Assembly: GCF_043497005.1 (NCBI RefSeq)
Contig: NZ_JBIEKE010000002.1
Span: 310,001-374,000, forward strand
Length of the DNA stretch: 64,000 nt
Reading direction: 5' to 3'
Source of the DNA: Halobacillus_A sp043497005
GTDB taxonomy: Bacteria > Bacillota > Bacilli > Bacillales > Halobacillaceae
Each line of letters opens with the position of its first letter. The first letter of the stretch is position 1. Below the pieces are notes generated by a model that did not search any database, was not told the DNA's origin, and saw only the letters and a program-made list of their open reading frames with translations. Of the stretch, positions 51,898 to 60,263 are shown piece by piece. Made by a program: the position numbers and the translations under genes.

Positions 51898-52983
51898 TTG
51901 GAGATACATCGAATATTAGTCATTAACCCTGGGTCAACTTCAACGAAGATTGGAGTCTTTGACAATGAAGAGGTAATTTTTGAGAAAACGATGCGTCATT
52001 CACATGAGGAGATCAATCAATATAACCATATCATTGAGCAATATGATTTTCGTAAATCCGTTATATTAAAAGAGCTGGACAATGCGGAAATTAACATTCA
52101 ATCTTTGAGTGCAGTCTGCGGACGAGGTGGTTTACTGCGACCGATAGAAGGTGGAACATATGAAGTAAATGAGGCCATGCTGGAAGATTTAAAAAATGGC
52201 TATAATGGAGAACACGCCTCTAACCTTGGTGGAATTATTGCCAGCGAGATTGCTAAAGGTCTCAACATAGACGCTTATATTGTGGATCCCGTTGTCGTAG
52301 ATGAACTTCAAGATATCGCGCGAGTTTCAGGAGTTCCTGAAATCCCGAGAAAAAGCATATTTCATGCCTTAAATCAGAAAGCTGTAGCTAGAAGAGCATC
52401 AGAAGATCTCAGAAAACCTTATAGTAAATCTCGATTAATTGTCACTCACATGGGTGGAGGTATTACGATTGGGGCGCACGCGGAGGGACGTGTGATTGAC
52501 GTGAATAATGGACTTCATGGAGATGGTCCCTTCTCTCCAGAACGTGCCGGCACAGTACCAGCTGGTGATCTTGTATCTATGTGTTTTTCTGGCCGCTATT
52601 ATAGAGATGAAATCATGAAAAAACTTGTTGGACAAGGCGGATTAATGGCCTATCTTGATACGAATGATGGCTTAGAAGTAGAAAAAATGATTGAGCATGG
52701 TGACAAAAAAGCAAAACTGGTTTATGAGGCGATGGCTTATCAAATTTCTAAAGAAATAGGCAGTATGAGTGCAGCACTTGAAGGGCGCGTCGATGCTATT
52801 GCTTTAACAGGCGGCTTAGCATATGGAAAAGGATTTACTGATGAAATATCCAAAAGAGTGAGCTGGATTTCAGACGTATTAATCTACCCGGGGGAAAATG
52901 AGTTAGAGGCTTTAAATGAGGGAACTCTCCGCGTGCTGAATCGAGAAGAACTGCCAAAGCATTATCCAAATTTTGCTGAATAA
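51898..52983 (+). CDS. buk: Butyrate kinase
   Basis: Acetokinase family, 361 residues: signature RILVINPGSTSTKIGVF, RGGLLRPIEGGTY, VTHMGGGITIGAH and ALTGGLAYGK. Makes ATP from acyl phosphate (isobutyryl, isovaleryl, 2-methylbutyryl here). TTG start behind CGGAGGG. Confidence 0.95.
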   Translation: MEIHRILVINPGSTSTKIGVFDNEEVIFEKTMRHSHEEINQYNHIIEQYDFRKSVILKELDNAEINIQSLSAVCGRGGLLRPIEGGTYEVNEAMLEDLKNGYNGEHASNLGGIIASEIAKGLNIDAYIVDPVVVDELQDIARVSGVPEIPRKSIFHALNQKAVARRASEDLRKPYSKSRLIVTHMGGGITIGAHAEGRVIDVNNGLHGDGPFSPERAGTVPAGDLVSMCFSGRYYRDEIMKKLVGQGGLMAYLDTNDGLEVEKMIEHGDKKAKLVYEAMAYQISKEIGSMSAALEGRVDAIALTGGLAYGKGFTDEISKRVSWISDVLIYPGENELEALNEGTLRVLNREELPKHYPNFAE

Positions 52984-52998
52984 AAGGAGTCGTTTAGA

Positions 52999-54420
52999 AT
53001 GGCAGAAGAGTATGACTTAGTCGTATTAGGCGGTGGCACAGGCGGTTACGTAGCTGCTATACGTGCTTCTCGTTTAGGATTAAAAGTGGCTGTAGTTGAA
53101 AAAAGAGAATTGGGTGGCACTTGCCTGCATCGTGGTTGCATTCCTTCTAAAGCGCTGCTCCGAAGTGCGGAAGTATTCCGCCAGACAAAAGAAGCAGATG
53201 AATATGGTATTGAAACATCATCTCCTAAACTTAACTTTCTTAAGGTACAAGAGCGTAAACAATCTATAGTAGATACCTTACATAAAGGCGTTCAAGGATT
53301 GATGAAAAAAGGGAAAATAGATGTATATGAAGGATTCGGCCGAATCTTAGGTCCTTCTATTTTTTCGCCATCGGCTGGAACGATTTCAGTTGAATTAAAT
53401 AACGGGGAAGAAAATGATATGTTAATACCCAAAAATGTATTAATTGCAACTGGCTCAAGTCCAAAAACACTCCCAGGTTTAGAGATTGACGGAAAGTATG
53501 TGATGTCCTCAGATGAGGCACTCACTATGGAAGAACTCCCTAATTCCGTTATAATTGTAGGCGGCGGTGTTATCGGTATTGAATGGGCATCGATGCTGGC
53601 TGATTTCGGGGTAGACGTTACCGTCCTTGAATATTTACCTCGTATTTTACCAACAGAAGACGAAGACGTATCAAAAGAAATGATAAAACAGCTGAAACAA
53701 AAAGGCATTACCTTTGTAACTGATGTAAAAGTGCTGCCAGAAAGCTTAAAGGTGGAAACGCAGGTTGCTATACAGGGAGAAGTTAACGGAGAAACAAAAA
53801 CGTTTCAGGCTGACCGCATGCTTGTATCAGTGGGACGTGCAGCTAATGTGACGAATATAGGACTTGAGAATACGGATATTGAAGTGGATAACGGGGTAAT
53901 TTTAACAAATAAATATTATCAAACAAAAGAATCTCATATTTACGCGATAGGCGATGTAATTGGCGGGATGCAGCTGGCCCATGTCGCTTCCCATGAAGGA
54001 ATAACAGCGGTGGAACATATGGTTGACAAGCACCCGCATGTTATGAATTATGACCAGGTACCAACTTGCATTTATTCGAGCCCGGAAGCAGCAAGTGTAG
54101 GGTTAACGGAAAAACAGGCTAAAGAAGAAGGATACAGCGTCAAGGTTGGAAAGTTTCCATTTAAAGCGATAGGGAAAGCTTTAGTTTATGGAGAAACGGA
54201 AGGCTTTGTTAAAATAATTGCCAATAAAGAGAATGATGATCTGCTTGGAGTGCACATGGTCGGACCGCATGTCACAGACATGATCTCGGAAGCCGGACTT
54301 GCTAAGGTTCTCGATGCTACACCTTGGGAAATTGCAGAAAGTATACATCCACATCCAACGCTATCAGAGGCTATCGGTGAGGCAGCATTAGCTGTAGATG
54401 GTAATCAAATCCATGGATAA
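52999..54420 (+). CDS. lpdV: Dihydrolipoamide dehydrogenase, Bkd E3
   Basis: FAD flavoprotein that reoxidises the lipoyl group of BkdB. 473 residues. FAD motif VLGGGTGGYVAA, redox disulfide GGTCLHRGCIPSK, NAD motif IIVGGGVIGIEWA, and the C-terminal catalytic His-Glu in HPHPTLSEA. It could also serve the glycine cleavage system, which lacks its own E3 gene in this window. Confidence 0.95.
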   Translation: MAEEYDLVVLGGGTGGYVAAIRASRLGLKVAVVEKRELGGTCLHRGCIPSKALLRSAEVFRQTKEADEYGIETSSPKLNFLKVQERKQSIVDTLHKGVQGLMKKGKIDVYEGFGRILGPSIFSPSAGTISVELNNGEENDMLIPKNVLIATGSSPKTLPGLEIDGKYVMSSDEALTMEELPNSVIIVGGGVIGIEWASMLADFGVDVTVLEYLPRILPTEDEDVSKEMIKQLKQKGITFVTDVKVLPESLKVETQVAIQGEVNGETKTFQADRMLVSVGRAANVTNIGLENTDIEVDNGVILTNKYYQTKESHIYAIGDVIGGMQLAHVASHEGITAVEHMVDKHPHVMNYDQVPTCIYSSPEAASVGLTEKQAKEEGYSVKVGKFPFKAIGKALVYGETEGFVKIIANKENDDLLGVHMVGPHVTDMISEAGLAKVLDATPWEIAESIHPHPTLSEAIGEAALAVDGNQIHG

Positions 54421-54440
54421 TTAACAAAGGAGGAATTCCT

Positions 54441-55433
54441 GTGGCTGAGAATCGTCATAAAACGTTAGGGTTAAGTGATGACGAAGTGCTGGACATGTTC
54501 CGCACGATGTTATTAGCAAGAAAAATTGATGAAAGAATGTGGCTTCTAAACAGAGCTGGTAAAATCCCATTCGTAATTTCATGTCAAGGTCAAGAAGCCG
54601 CTCAAGTAGGAGCATCTTTTGCTCTGGATCGGGAAAAGGATTATGCCCTTCCTTATTATCGGGATATGGGGGTGGTTCTTGCTTTTGGTATGACAGCAAA
54701 GGACTTAATGCTTTCTGGATTTGCGAAGGCGGAAGACCCAAACTCAGGCGGACGCCAAATGCCGGGACACTTCGGTCAAAAGAAGAATCGTATTGTTACA
54801 GGTTCTTCTCCTGTTACAACGCAAGTTCCACATGCAGTGGGGATTGCGCTGGCTGGAAAAATGGAAAATAAAGACTTCGTCTCTCTTGTCACATTCGGAG
54901 AGGGATCTTCTAACCAGGGTGATTTTCACGAAGGGGCAAATTTTGCTGGCGTTCACAAATTACCAGTAATTTTTATGGTAGAAAACAATAAATATGCCAT
55001 TTCTGTTCCAGTTTCTAAGCAGTTAGCTTGTGAAAATGTATCTGACCGAGCTGTAGGTTATGGAATGCCAGGACATACAGTCGATGGAAACGACCCTTTA
55101 GCTGTCTATGAAGTCGTTAAACAAGCAGCTGATCGTGGAAGAAATGGTGAGGGGCCAACTTTGGTTGAAGCTGTTTCCTATCGTTTAACCCCGCACTCCA
55201 GCGATGATGATGATCGAACTTACCGTGAGCGTGATGAAGTGGATGAAGCGAAAAAGAAAGACTCCATTGTTACGTTTGCTCAATACTTAAGAGAACACAA
55301 CATATTAACTGAAGAAAATGAAAAATCATTAAATGAAGAATTAGATCAGTTAGTAAATGAAGCTACGGATTATGCAGAAAATGCAGCTTATGCAGAAGCT
55401 GAATCCGCACTGCATTATGTTTACGAAGAGTAA
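54441..55433 (+). CDS. bkdAA: Branched-chain 2-oxo acid dehydrogenase E1 alpha
   Basis: TPP-dependent decarboxylase, alpha chain, 330 residues. TPP motif VTFGEGSSNQGDFHEGANFAG with the GDG-N pattern slightly changed (GEG-N), phosphorylation-loop region RLTPHSSDDD, QEAAQVGASFAL. GTG start behind AAAGGAGGAATT. Works as alpha2beta2 with BkdAB. Confidence 0.95.
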   Translation: MAENRHKTLGLSDDEVLDMFRTMLLARKIDERMWLLNRAGKIPFVISCQGQEAAQVGASFALDREKDYALPYYRDMGVVLAFGMTAKDLMLSGFAKAEDPNSGGRQMPGHFGQKKNRIVTGSSPVTTQVPHAVGIALAGKMENKDFVSLVTFGEGSSNQGDFHEGANFAGVHKLPVIFMVENNKYAISVPVSKQLACENVSDRAVGYGMPGHTVDGNDPLAVYEVVKQAADRGRNGEGPTLVEAVSYRLTPHSSDDDDRTYRERDEVDEAKKKDSIVTFAQYLREHNILTEENEKSLNEELDQLVNEATDYAENAAYAEAESALHYVYEE

Positions 55434-55448
55434 GGAGGGGGAGAAGGT

Positions 55449-56432
55449 ATGCCGGTAATATCATATATTCAAGCTGTAACTCAAGCTTTGAAGGAAGAAA
55501 TGCAGCGAGATGAGAGAGTTTTTGTTTTAGGTGAGGATGTTGGAAAACGTGGAGGTGTTTTCCGTGCGACTGATGGGTTGTACGAAGAATTCGGTGAAGC
55601 CAGGGTACTAGATACTCCGCTTGCTGAGTCAGCTATTGCAGGAGTGGGAATCGGCGCTGCAATGTACGGAATGAGACCGGTCGCTGAAATGCAATTTGCT
55701 GATTTTATTATGCCTGCTGTAAACCAAATCATATCCGAAGCAGCAAAAACACGCTATCGTTCTAATAATGACTGGTCGGTTCCAATGACTATCCGTGCGC
55801 CTTATGGCGGCGGTGTTCACGGAGCCCTGTATCATTCGCAGTCTGTGGAGGCTGTATTTGCTAATCAGCCTGGCTTGAAAATAGTTATGCCTTCAACTCC
55901 ATACGATGTTAAAGGCTTACTAAAGGCCTCTATCCGTGACAACGATCCTGTTCTATTTTTTGAACATAAAAGAGCGTACCGTTTAATTAAAGGTGAAGTT
56001 CCTGATGAGGATTACACGCTGCCAATAGGGAAAGCTGATGTTAAACGCGAGGGTTCAGATATAACAGTAATCACTTATGGACTTTGTGTGCATTTTGCTT
56101 TGCAAGCGGCAGAAAAACTCGCAGACGAGGGTATAGAGACGCATGTGTTAGATTTAAGAACAGTCTATCCGCTCGATCAGGAAGCTATCATTGAAGCGGC
56201 TTCTAAAACTGGGAAGGTATTGCTCGTTACAGAAGATAACAAAGAAGGCGGAATTATATCAGAAGTTTCAGCGATCATCAGTGAAAATTGCTTATTCGAT
56301 TTGGATGCTCCGGTAAAACGTTTAGCAGGTCCGGATATTCCTTCTATGCCTTATGCACCTACAATGGAAAAATACTTTATGATGAATCCTGATAAAGTCG
56401 AGAAAGCGATGCGTGATTTAGCGGAATTTTAA
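55449..56432 (+). CDS. bkdAB: Branched-chain 2-oxo acid dehydrogenase E1 beta
   Basis: 327 residues. LGEDVGKRGGVFRAT near the N-terminus, EMQFADFIMPAVNQI, PYGGGVHGALYHSQS, FFEHKRAYR. Completes the E1 active site. AAGGAGGGGGAG ribosome site. Product acyl groups prime branched-chain fatty acid synthesis, linking to accBC in this window. Confidence 0.95.
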   Translation: MPVISYIQAVTQALKEEMQRDERVFVLGEDVGKRGGVFRATDGLYEEFGEARVLDTPLAESAIAGVGIGAAMYGMRPVAEMQFADFIMPAVNQIISEAAKTRYRSNNDWSVPMTIRAPYGGGVHGALYHSQSVEAVFANQPGLKIVMPSTPYDVKGLLKASIRDNDPVLFFEHKRAYRLIKGEVPDEDYTLPIGKADVKREGSDITVITYGLCVHFALQAAEKLADEGIETHVLDLRTVYPLDQEAIIEAASKTGKVLLVTEDNKEGGIISEVSAIISENCLFDLDAPVKRLAGPDIPSMPYAPTMEKYFMMNPDKVEKAMRDLAEF

Positions 56433-56450
56433 TATAGAGGAGGCGTTCCC

Positions 56451-57746
56451 ATGGGGTTAGAAAAGATTAATATGCCTCAGCTCGGGGAAAGTGTTACAGA
56501 AGGTACGATAAGCTCTTGGCTCGTACAACCCGGTGATGAAGTAAATAAATATGATCCAATTGCAGAAGTAATGACAGACAAGGTGAACGCAGAAGTACCA
56601 TCATCCTTTACAGGCACGATAAAAGAACTTGTCGCACAGGAGGATGACACTATTGCAGTGGGCGAGCTAATGTGCTATATCGAAATTGATGGAGCTGGCA
56701 GCCCAGAGGAAGCACCGGTTGAGAAGGAAGTAGTAGAAGGGGAGAAGCCATCAAACTCGTCTGCATCTGCTTCACCCCCTGAACAGAGTAAGAATGCAAA
56801 AAGCGATGACAAGACTAGTAAGAAACGTTACTCTCCAGCGGTAATGACTCTTGCACAAGACAATAATATTGATTTAAATCAAGTTGAAGGTTCTGGACGA
56901 GGCGGTAGAATCACTAGAAAAGACATTGAAAAAATTATTCAAAGCGGTGATATTCCGACTGCTTCTTCCTCAGTGCATGAGCAATCGAAAGAAAACAATC
57001 GTTCGGAATCAGCTGAAGCTCAAACAGCGGGCGTACAAACCGCTGAAGGAGATATTGAAATTCCGGTTACTGGTGTAAGGAAAGCCATTGCCCAGAATAT
57101 GGTTAAGTCCACCACTGAAATCCCTCATGCTTGGATGATGGTAGAAGTAGATGTCACCGGATTAGTAGAGCTTCGTAATTCTATTAAACAACAGTTTAAA
57201 GAAAAAGAAGGATACAGTTTAACTTTTTTTTCCTTTTTCGTAAAAGCAGTGGCGCAAGCCTTAAAAGAATATCCGCAGTTAAACAGTACGTGGGCCGGTG
57301 ATAAGATTATTCAGCGAAAAGCAGTAAACTTAAATATAGCTGTTGCGAAAGAAGATGAACTTTTTGTGCCGGTTATTAAAGATGCAGACGAAAAAAGCAT
57401 TAAAGGAATCGCTAAAGATATTACTGTCTTAGCTTCAAAAGCACGTCAAGGCAAGTTAACTTCAAAGGATATGGAAGGTGGCACCTTTACAGTAAATAAC
57501 ACAGGCTCTTTCGGTTCTGTACAGTCGATGGGTGTTATTAACTATCCACAGGCAGCCATTCTTCAAGTAGAATCTATAGTTAAAAAGCCAGTTTTTCAGG
57601 ACGGCATGTTCGGAGCCCGTGATATGGTTAACCTTTGCCTCTCTCTTGACCACCGAGTGCTGGATGGTTTGGTGGCAGGTAATTTCTTAAGACGTGTTAA
57701 AGAGATACTTGAAAAAATGACGAAAGACAATACTTCCGTTTATTAA
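56451..57746 (+). CDS. bkdB: Branched-chain 2-oxo acid dehydrogenase E2 (lipoamide acyltransferase)
   Basis: 431 residues: one lipoyl domain with the lipoylated Lys in VMTDKVNAEV (about residue 44), Pro/Ala/Ser-rich linker, E3/E1-binding domain (YSPAVMTLAQDNNIDL, about 125-160), second linker, catalytic acyltransferase domain ending with LDHRVLDGLVAG (His-Asp motif). Core of the Bkd complex. Terminator follows. Confidence 0.96.
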   Translation: MGLEKINMPQLGESVTEGTISSWLVQPGDEVNKYDPIAEVMTDKVNAEVPSSFTGTIKELVAQEDDTIAVGELMCYIEIDGAGSPEEAPVEKEVVEGEKPSNSSASASPPEQSKNAKSDDKTSKKRYSPAVMTLAQDNNIDLNQVEGSGRGGRITRKDIEKIIQSGDIPTASSSVHEQSKENNRSESAEAQTAGVQTAEGDIEIPVTGVRKAIAQNMVKSTTEIPHAWMMVEVDVTGLVELRNSIKQQFKEKEGYSLTFFSFFVKAVAQALKEYPQLNSTWAGDKIIQRKAVNLNIAVAKEDELFVPVIKDADEKSIKGIAKDITVLASKARQGKLTSKDMEGGTFTVNNTGSFGSVQSMGVINYPQAAILQVESIVKKPVFQDGMFGARDMVNLCLSLDHRVLDGLVAGNFLRRVKEILEKMTKDNTSVY

Positions 57747-57751
57747 TACTA

Positions 57752-57781
57752 GCCCCTGGTTTCTACCGGGGGAATTTTTTA
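57752..57781 (+). terminator. Intrinsic terminator of the bkd operon
   Basis: CCCCTGGT/ACCGGGGG hairpin and T-run, right after bkdB. Confidence 0.83.
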
Positions 57782-57858
57782 TTGGTTTCTTAGAATTGAA
57801 AGGCTGTATAAATATTGATAAACTATTGATAGCACTTATAGAAAAGGGGCCGAATGAT

Positions 57859-58290
57859 ATGGATTTCAATATTTTTATGAATGACGTCGTTACAAAAGCA
57901 CGTGAAGAAATTACGCAGGCAGGGTATACAGAATTAACAACTAAAGAAGAAGTTGATGAAGCATTAAATAAAGAAGGTACTACTTTAGTGATGGTTAACT
58001 CAGTGTGCGGGTGTGCAGGCGGTATAGCTCGTCCAGCTGCTTCTCACGCTATTCATTATGATAAGCGTCCGGATCAGCTTGTAACGGTATTTGCAGGACA
58101 GGATCGTGAAGCAACAGAAAGAGCACGTGAATATTTTGAAGGATTTCCTCCATCCTCTCCATCTTTTGCCTTGCTGAAAAATGGTAAAATCCACGCGATG
58201 GTTGAACGCCACGACATTGAGGGCTTTGAGCCAATGGAAGTCATCGCGAAACTACAGCATCAATTTGAGGAATATTGTGAGGAAGTGTAA
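57859..58290 (+). CDS. brxB: Bacilliredoxin BrxB (YphP/YqiW family)
   Basis: Thioredoxin-fold protein with a CGC active site (VNSVCGCAGGIARPA), 143 residues. Bacilliredoxins remove bacillithiol from S-bacillithiolated proteins after oxidative stress. Start at MDFNIFM (57859), close to AAAGGGG. Synteny downstream of bkdB matches B. subtilis YqiW (BrxB). The organism should therefore make bacillithiol. Confidence 0.93.
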   Translation: MDFNIFMNDVVTKAREEITQAGYTELTTKEEVDEALNKEGTTLVMVNSVCGCAGGIARPAASHAIHYDKRPDQLVTVFAGQDREATERAREYFEGFPPSSPSFALLKNGKIHAMVERHDIEGFEPMEVIAKLQHQFEEYCEEV

Positions 58291-58309
58291 GCAAAAACTA
58301 GTAGAAATT

Positions 58310-58341
58310 GAGGATCTTTGTTATGCAAAGGTCCTCTTTTG
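58310..58341 (+). terminator. Intrinsic terminator after brxB
   Basis: GAGGATCTTTG/CAAAGGTCCTC around TTATG, then TTTT. Confidence 0.75.
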
Positions 58342-58374
58342 TGTAGAATTGGTTAATTTGAGGTGGAATTACCG

Positions 58375-59325
58375 TTGAAGATTGGGTATCGTACGATAAA
58401 AACAGCTGTAGGCACACCATTTGCGATATGGATTGCTACTTTATTGAACTTAGAGAATTTTGCTTCGGCAGGTATTCTGACAATTTTGTGTATACAAATT
58501 ACAAGGAAACGATCGATGTTATCCGCGTGGCATCGGTTTGCTGCCTGTATGATTGCTATCGTTTTTTCCTTTATTTTTTTCGAGTTAATTGGTTATAACC
58601 CTCTTGCCATAGGACTTATGTTATTCGTTTTCATTCCTACAACAGTCTGGCTCAAAATCACTCCAGGAATTGTGACCAGTTCTGTTATTATCCTTCACCT
58701 TTTCGTGGCTGAACCCATCGGATGGAACATTATTATAAATGAATTCTTATTAATAATTGTAGGTATTGGAACTGCCTTGCTGCTTAATTTATACATGCCC
58801 AGCTTGGAAGGGAAACTGGAGGATTATCAATTTAAGGTAGAAGATAACTTTTCAACAATCCTTAAAGAAATTGCTCGTTATTTACGAGACGGCAATGAAG
58901 TGTGGATTGGTAAAGAACTTACAGAAACAGCTTCGCTTCTTGAGGAAGCTAAATCGCTATCTTTCCGTGATGTGGAAAACCATTTATTAAGGACGCACAA
59001 TAAGTATTACCATTATTTTCATATGAGAACAAAACAATTCGAAATTCTGGAGCGTATACTCCCGCTCGTTACCCGAATTTGGGGTGATAATAAGCATGCT
59101 CATGTAATTGCGGATTTCTTTGAAGATTTATCAGAAGCCATTCATCCAGGAAATACAGCCGTCATATACTTGCAAAAGCTAAAAGAAATGAAAGATGAGT
59201 TCCGTAATGATGATCTGCCTGCTACGCGGGAAGAGTTTGAAAAAAGAGCGAGTCTTTTTCACTTATTAAATGAAATTGAACAATACTTAATATTTAAACG
59301 CTCATTTAAGAAAAGTGATGTATAA
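58375..59325 (+). CDS. yqjA: Aromatic acid exporter-family membrane protein YqjA
   Basis: 316 residues. Four to six transmembrane helices in the first 145 residues (starting KIGYRTIKTAVGTPFAIWIA), then a cytoplasmic helical domain with many charged residues. This is the ArAE (FUSC-like) layout of B. subtilis YqjA. Substrate unknown. TTG start at 58375 behind GAGGTGG; the slightly longer frame from 58363 would begin in that site. Confidence 0.85.
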   Translation: MKIGYRTIKTAVGTPFAIWIATLLNLENFASAGILTILCIQITRKRSMLSAWHRFAACMIAIVFSFIFFELIGYNPLAIGLMLFVFIPTTVWLKITPGIVTSSVIILHLFVAEPIGWNIIINEFLLIIVGIGTALLLNLYMPSLEGKLEDYQFKVEDNFSTILKEIARYLRDGNEVWIGKELTETASLLEEAKSLSFRDVENHLLRTHNKYYHYFHMRTKQFEILERILPLVTRIWGDNKHAHVIADFFEDLSEAIHPGNTAVIYLQKLKEMKDEFRNDDLPATREEFEKRASLFHLLNEIEQYLIFKRSFKKSDV

Positions 59326-59367
59326 GCTCAATTGAATGAGGCATACTTTGAAAAAAGGATGACAGAG

Positions 59368-59883
59368 ATGCCTTTCATGCATATGTTTTATTTCATAGCT
59401 GCGTTATTTCTCCCTCCTGCTGTAACTGATGATACATTAGTGATTGTAAATAAATCTTCTAATGAACTAGTGGCTTATCAATATGGGGAGCCGGTCTTTC
59501 AATCAGAAGTAGCGACAGGAAAAACAAAGGAATTGACGCCTGAGGGTGAATTTACATTTAAAGTAAAAGCTATTGATCCTTATTATAGGAAGAAAGATAT
59601 TCCTGGTGGAGATCCGAAAAACCCCTTAGGAAGCCGGTGGATTGGGTTTGACGCAAAAGGAACCGATGGAAGGATCTATGGCGTTCATGGCACTAATGAT
59701 CCTGATTCAATTGGAGATGCCGTGTCGGCAGGGTGTATACGAATGGAAAATGAAAAAGTTGAAAAGCTTTATTCTTTAGTGGAAGAAGAAACAGATATTG
59801 TCATTACTTCTGAAACTGTAGAATTTGAGAAGGTTTATGAGAATTGGGAGAAAGAACAGTTAAAGGAATTATTAGGAGACTAA
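59368..59883 (+). CDS. L,D-transpeptidase (YkuD domain) family protein
   Basis: About 171 residues: hydrophobic N-terminal signal-like segment (MHMFYFIAALFLPPAV), then a YkuD catalytic domain with HGTNDP and the nucleophile motif SAGCIRM. Such enzymes cross-link or modify peptidoglycan outside the membrane. Start at ATG 59368 or 59359, after AAAAAAGGATG; the TTG at 59332 lacks a ribosome site. There is no LysM domain, unlike YkuD itself. Confidence 0.86.
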   Translation: MPFMHMFYFIAALFLPPAVTDDTLVIVNKSSNELVAYQYGEPVFQSEVATGKTKELTPEGEFTFKVKAIDPYYRKKDIPGGDPKNPLGSRWIGFDAKGTDGRIYGVHGTNDPDSIGDAVSAGCIRMENEKVEKLYSLVEEETDIVITSETVEFEKVYENWEKEQLKELLGD

Positions 59884-59908
59884 GCCGAGCGGATGCTCGG
59901 CTTTTTTA
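59883..59908 (+). terminator. Intrinsic terminator after the L,D-transpeptidase gene
   Basis: GCCGAGC-GGAT-GCTCGGC hairpin and a six-T run, starting at the stop codon. Confidence 0.88.
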
Positions 59909-59911
59909 TGT

Positions 59912-59942
59912 AAAGAAAAGGAGTCTATTGAAAATAGACTCC
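59912..59942 (-). terminator. Intrinsic terminator of prli42
   Basis: On the minus strand GGAGTCTATT/AATAGACTCC hairpin followed by TTTTCTTT, 17 nt after the prli42 stop. Confidence 0.75.
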
Positions 59943-59958
59943 CTCATTTAGCTTCGTA

Positions 59959-60090
59959 TTATAAAAAGAAAGAAGCGCCAGCGAGAAGAGAAGATAGGAA
60001 CATAGAAAGGATCATTAGGTAGATAATGAACTTCATACGTTTCTCTCGTTTAGACTTTTTCTTTTTTGCTGGTTCATTTTGATTAGCCAA
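59959..60090 (-). CDS. prli42: Stressosome-associated small membrane protein Prli42
   Basis: A 43-residue ORF starting with TTG at 60090, ten bases after AAGGAGG. Charged N-terminus (NQNEPAKKKKSKREKRMK), then one C-terminal helix FIIYLMILSMFLSSLLAGA ending SFFL. The basic patch plus single tail helix and the L-S-S-L-L-A-G pattern match Prli42, which anchors the stressosome (RsbR/S/T) at the membrane in Listeria. It has its own promoter and terminator. Too short for usual ORF cutoffs. Confidence 0.8.
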   Translation of the reverse strand: MANQNEPAKKKKSKREKRMKFIIYLMILSMFLSSLLAGASFFL

Positions 60091-60124
60091 GGTTTAGTAA
60101 CCTCCTTCATTTCCTACTACAAAC

Positions 60125-60153
60125 ATTTTAAATGATATCAAAGAATTGGACAA
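60125..60153 (-). promoter_or_regulatory. Promoter of prli42
   Basis: On the minus strand TTGTCC (60153-60148), 17-nt spacer, TAAAAT (60130-60125), sigma-A like. Confidence 0.5.
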
Positions 60154-60203
60154 GGGAGAGAAATGAATTAAAATAGTATTATGAATTCTACTAATTTTTT
60201 GAA

Positions 60204-60218
60204 ACGTAAGCGCTTTAT
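60204..60218 (+). promoter_or_regulatory. Candidate cre (CcpA) site upstream of mutA
   Basis: ACGTAAGCGCTTTAT fits the cre pattern WTGWAARCGYWWWCW at 13 of 15 positions. It overlaps the -35/spacer region of the likely promoter (TTGAAA at 60199; extended -10 TGGTATGCT at 60222-60230), so CcpA could repress the methylmalonyl-CoA genes on good carbon sources. Confidence 0.5.
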
Positions 60219-60263
60219 TTCTGGTATGCTTACTATAGAAAGATTACTAGAGGGGGTCAACAC

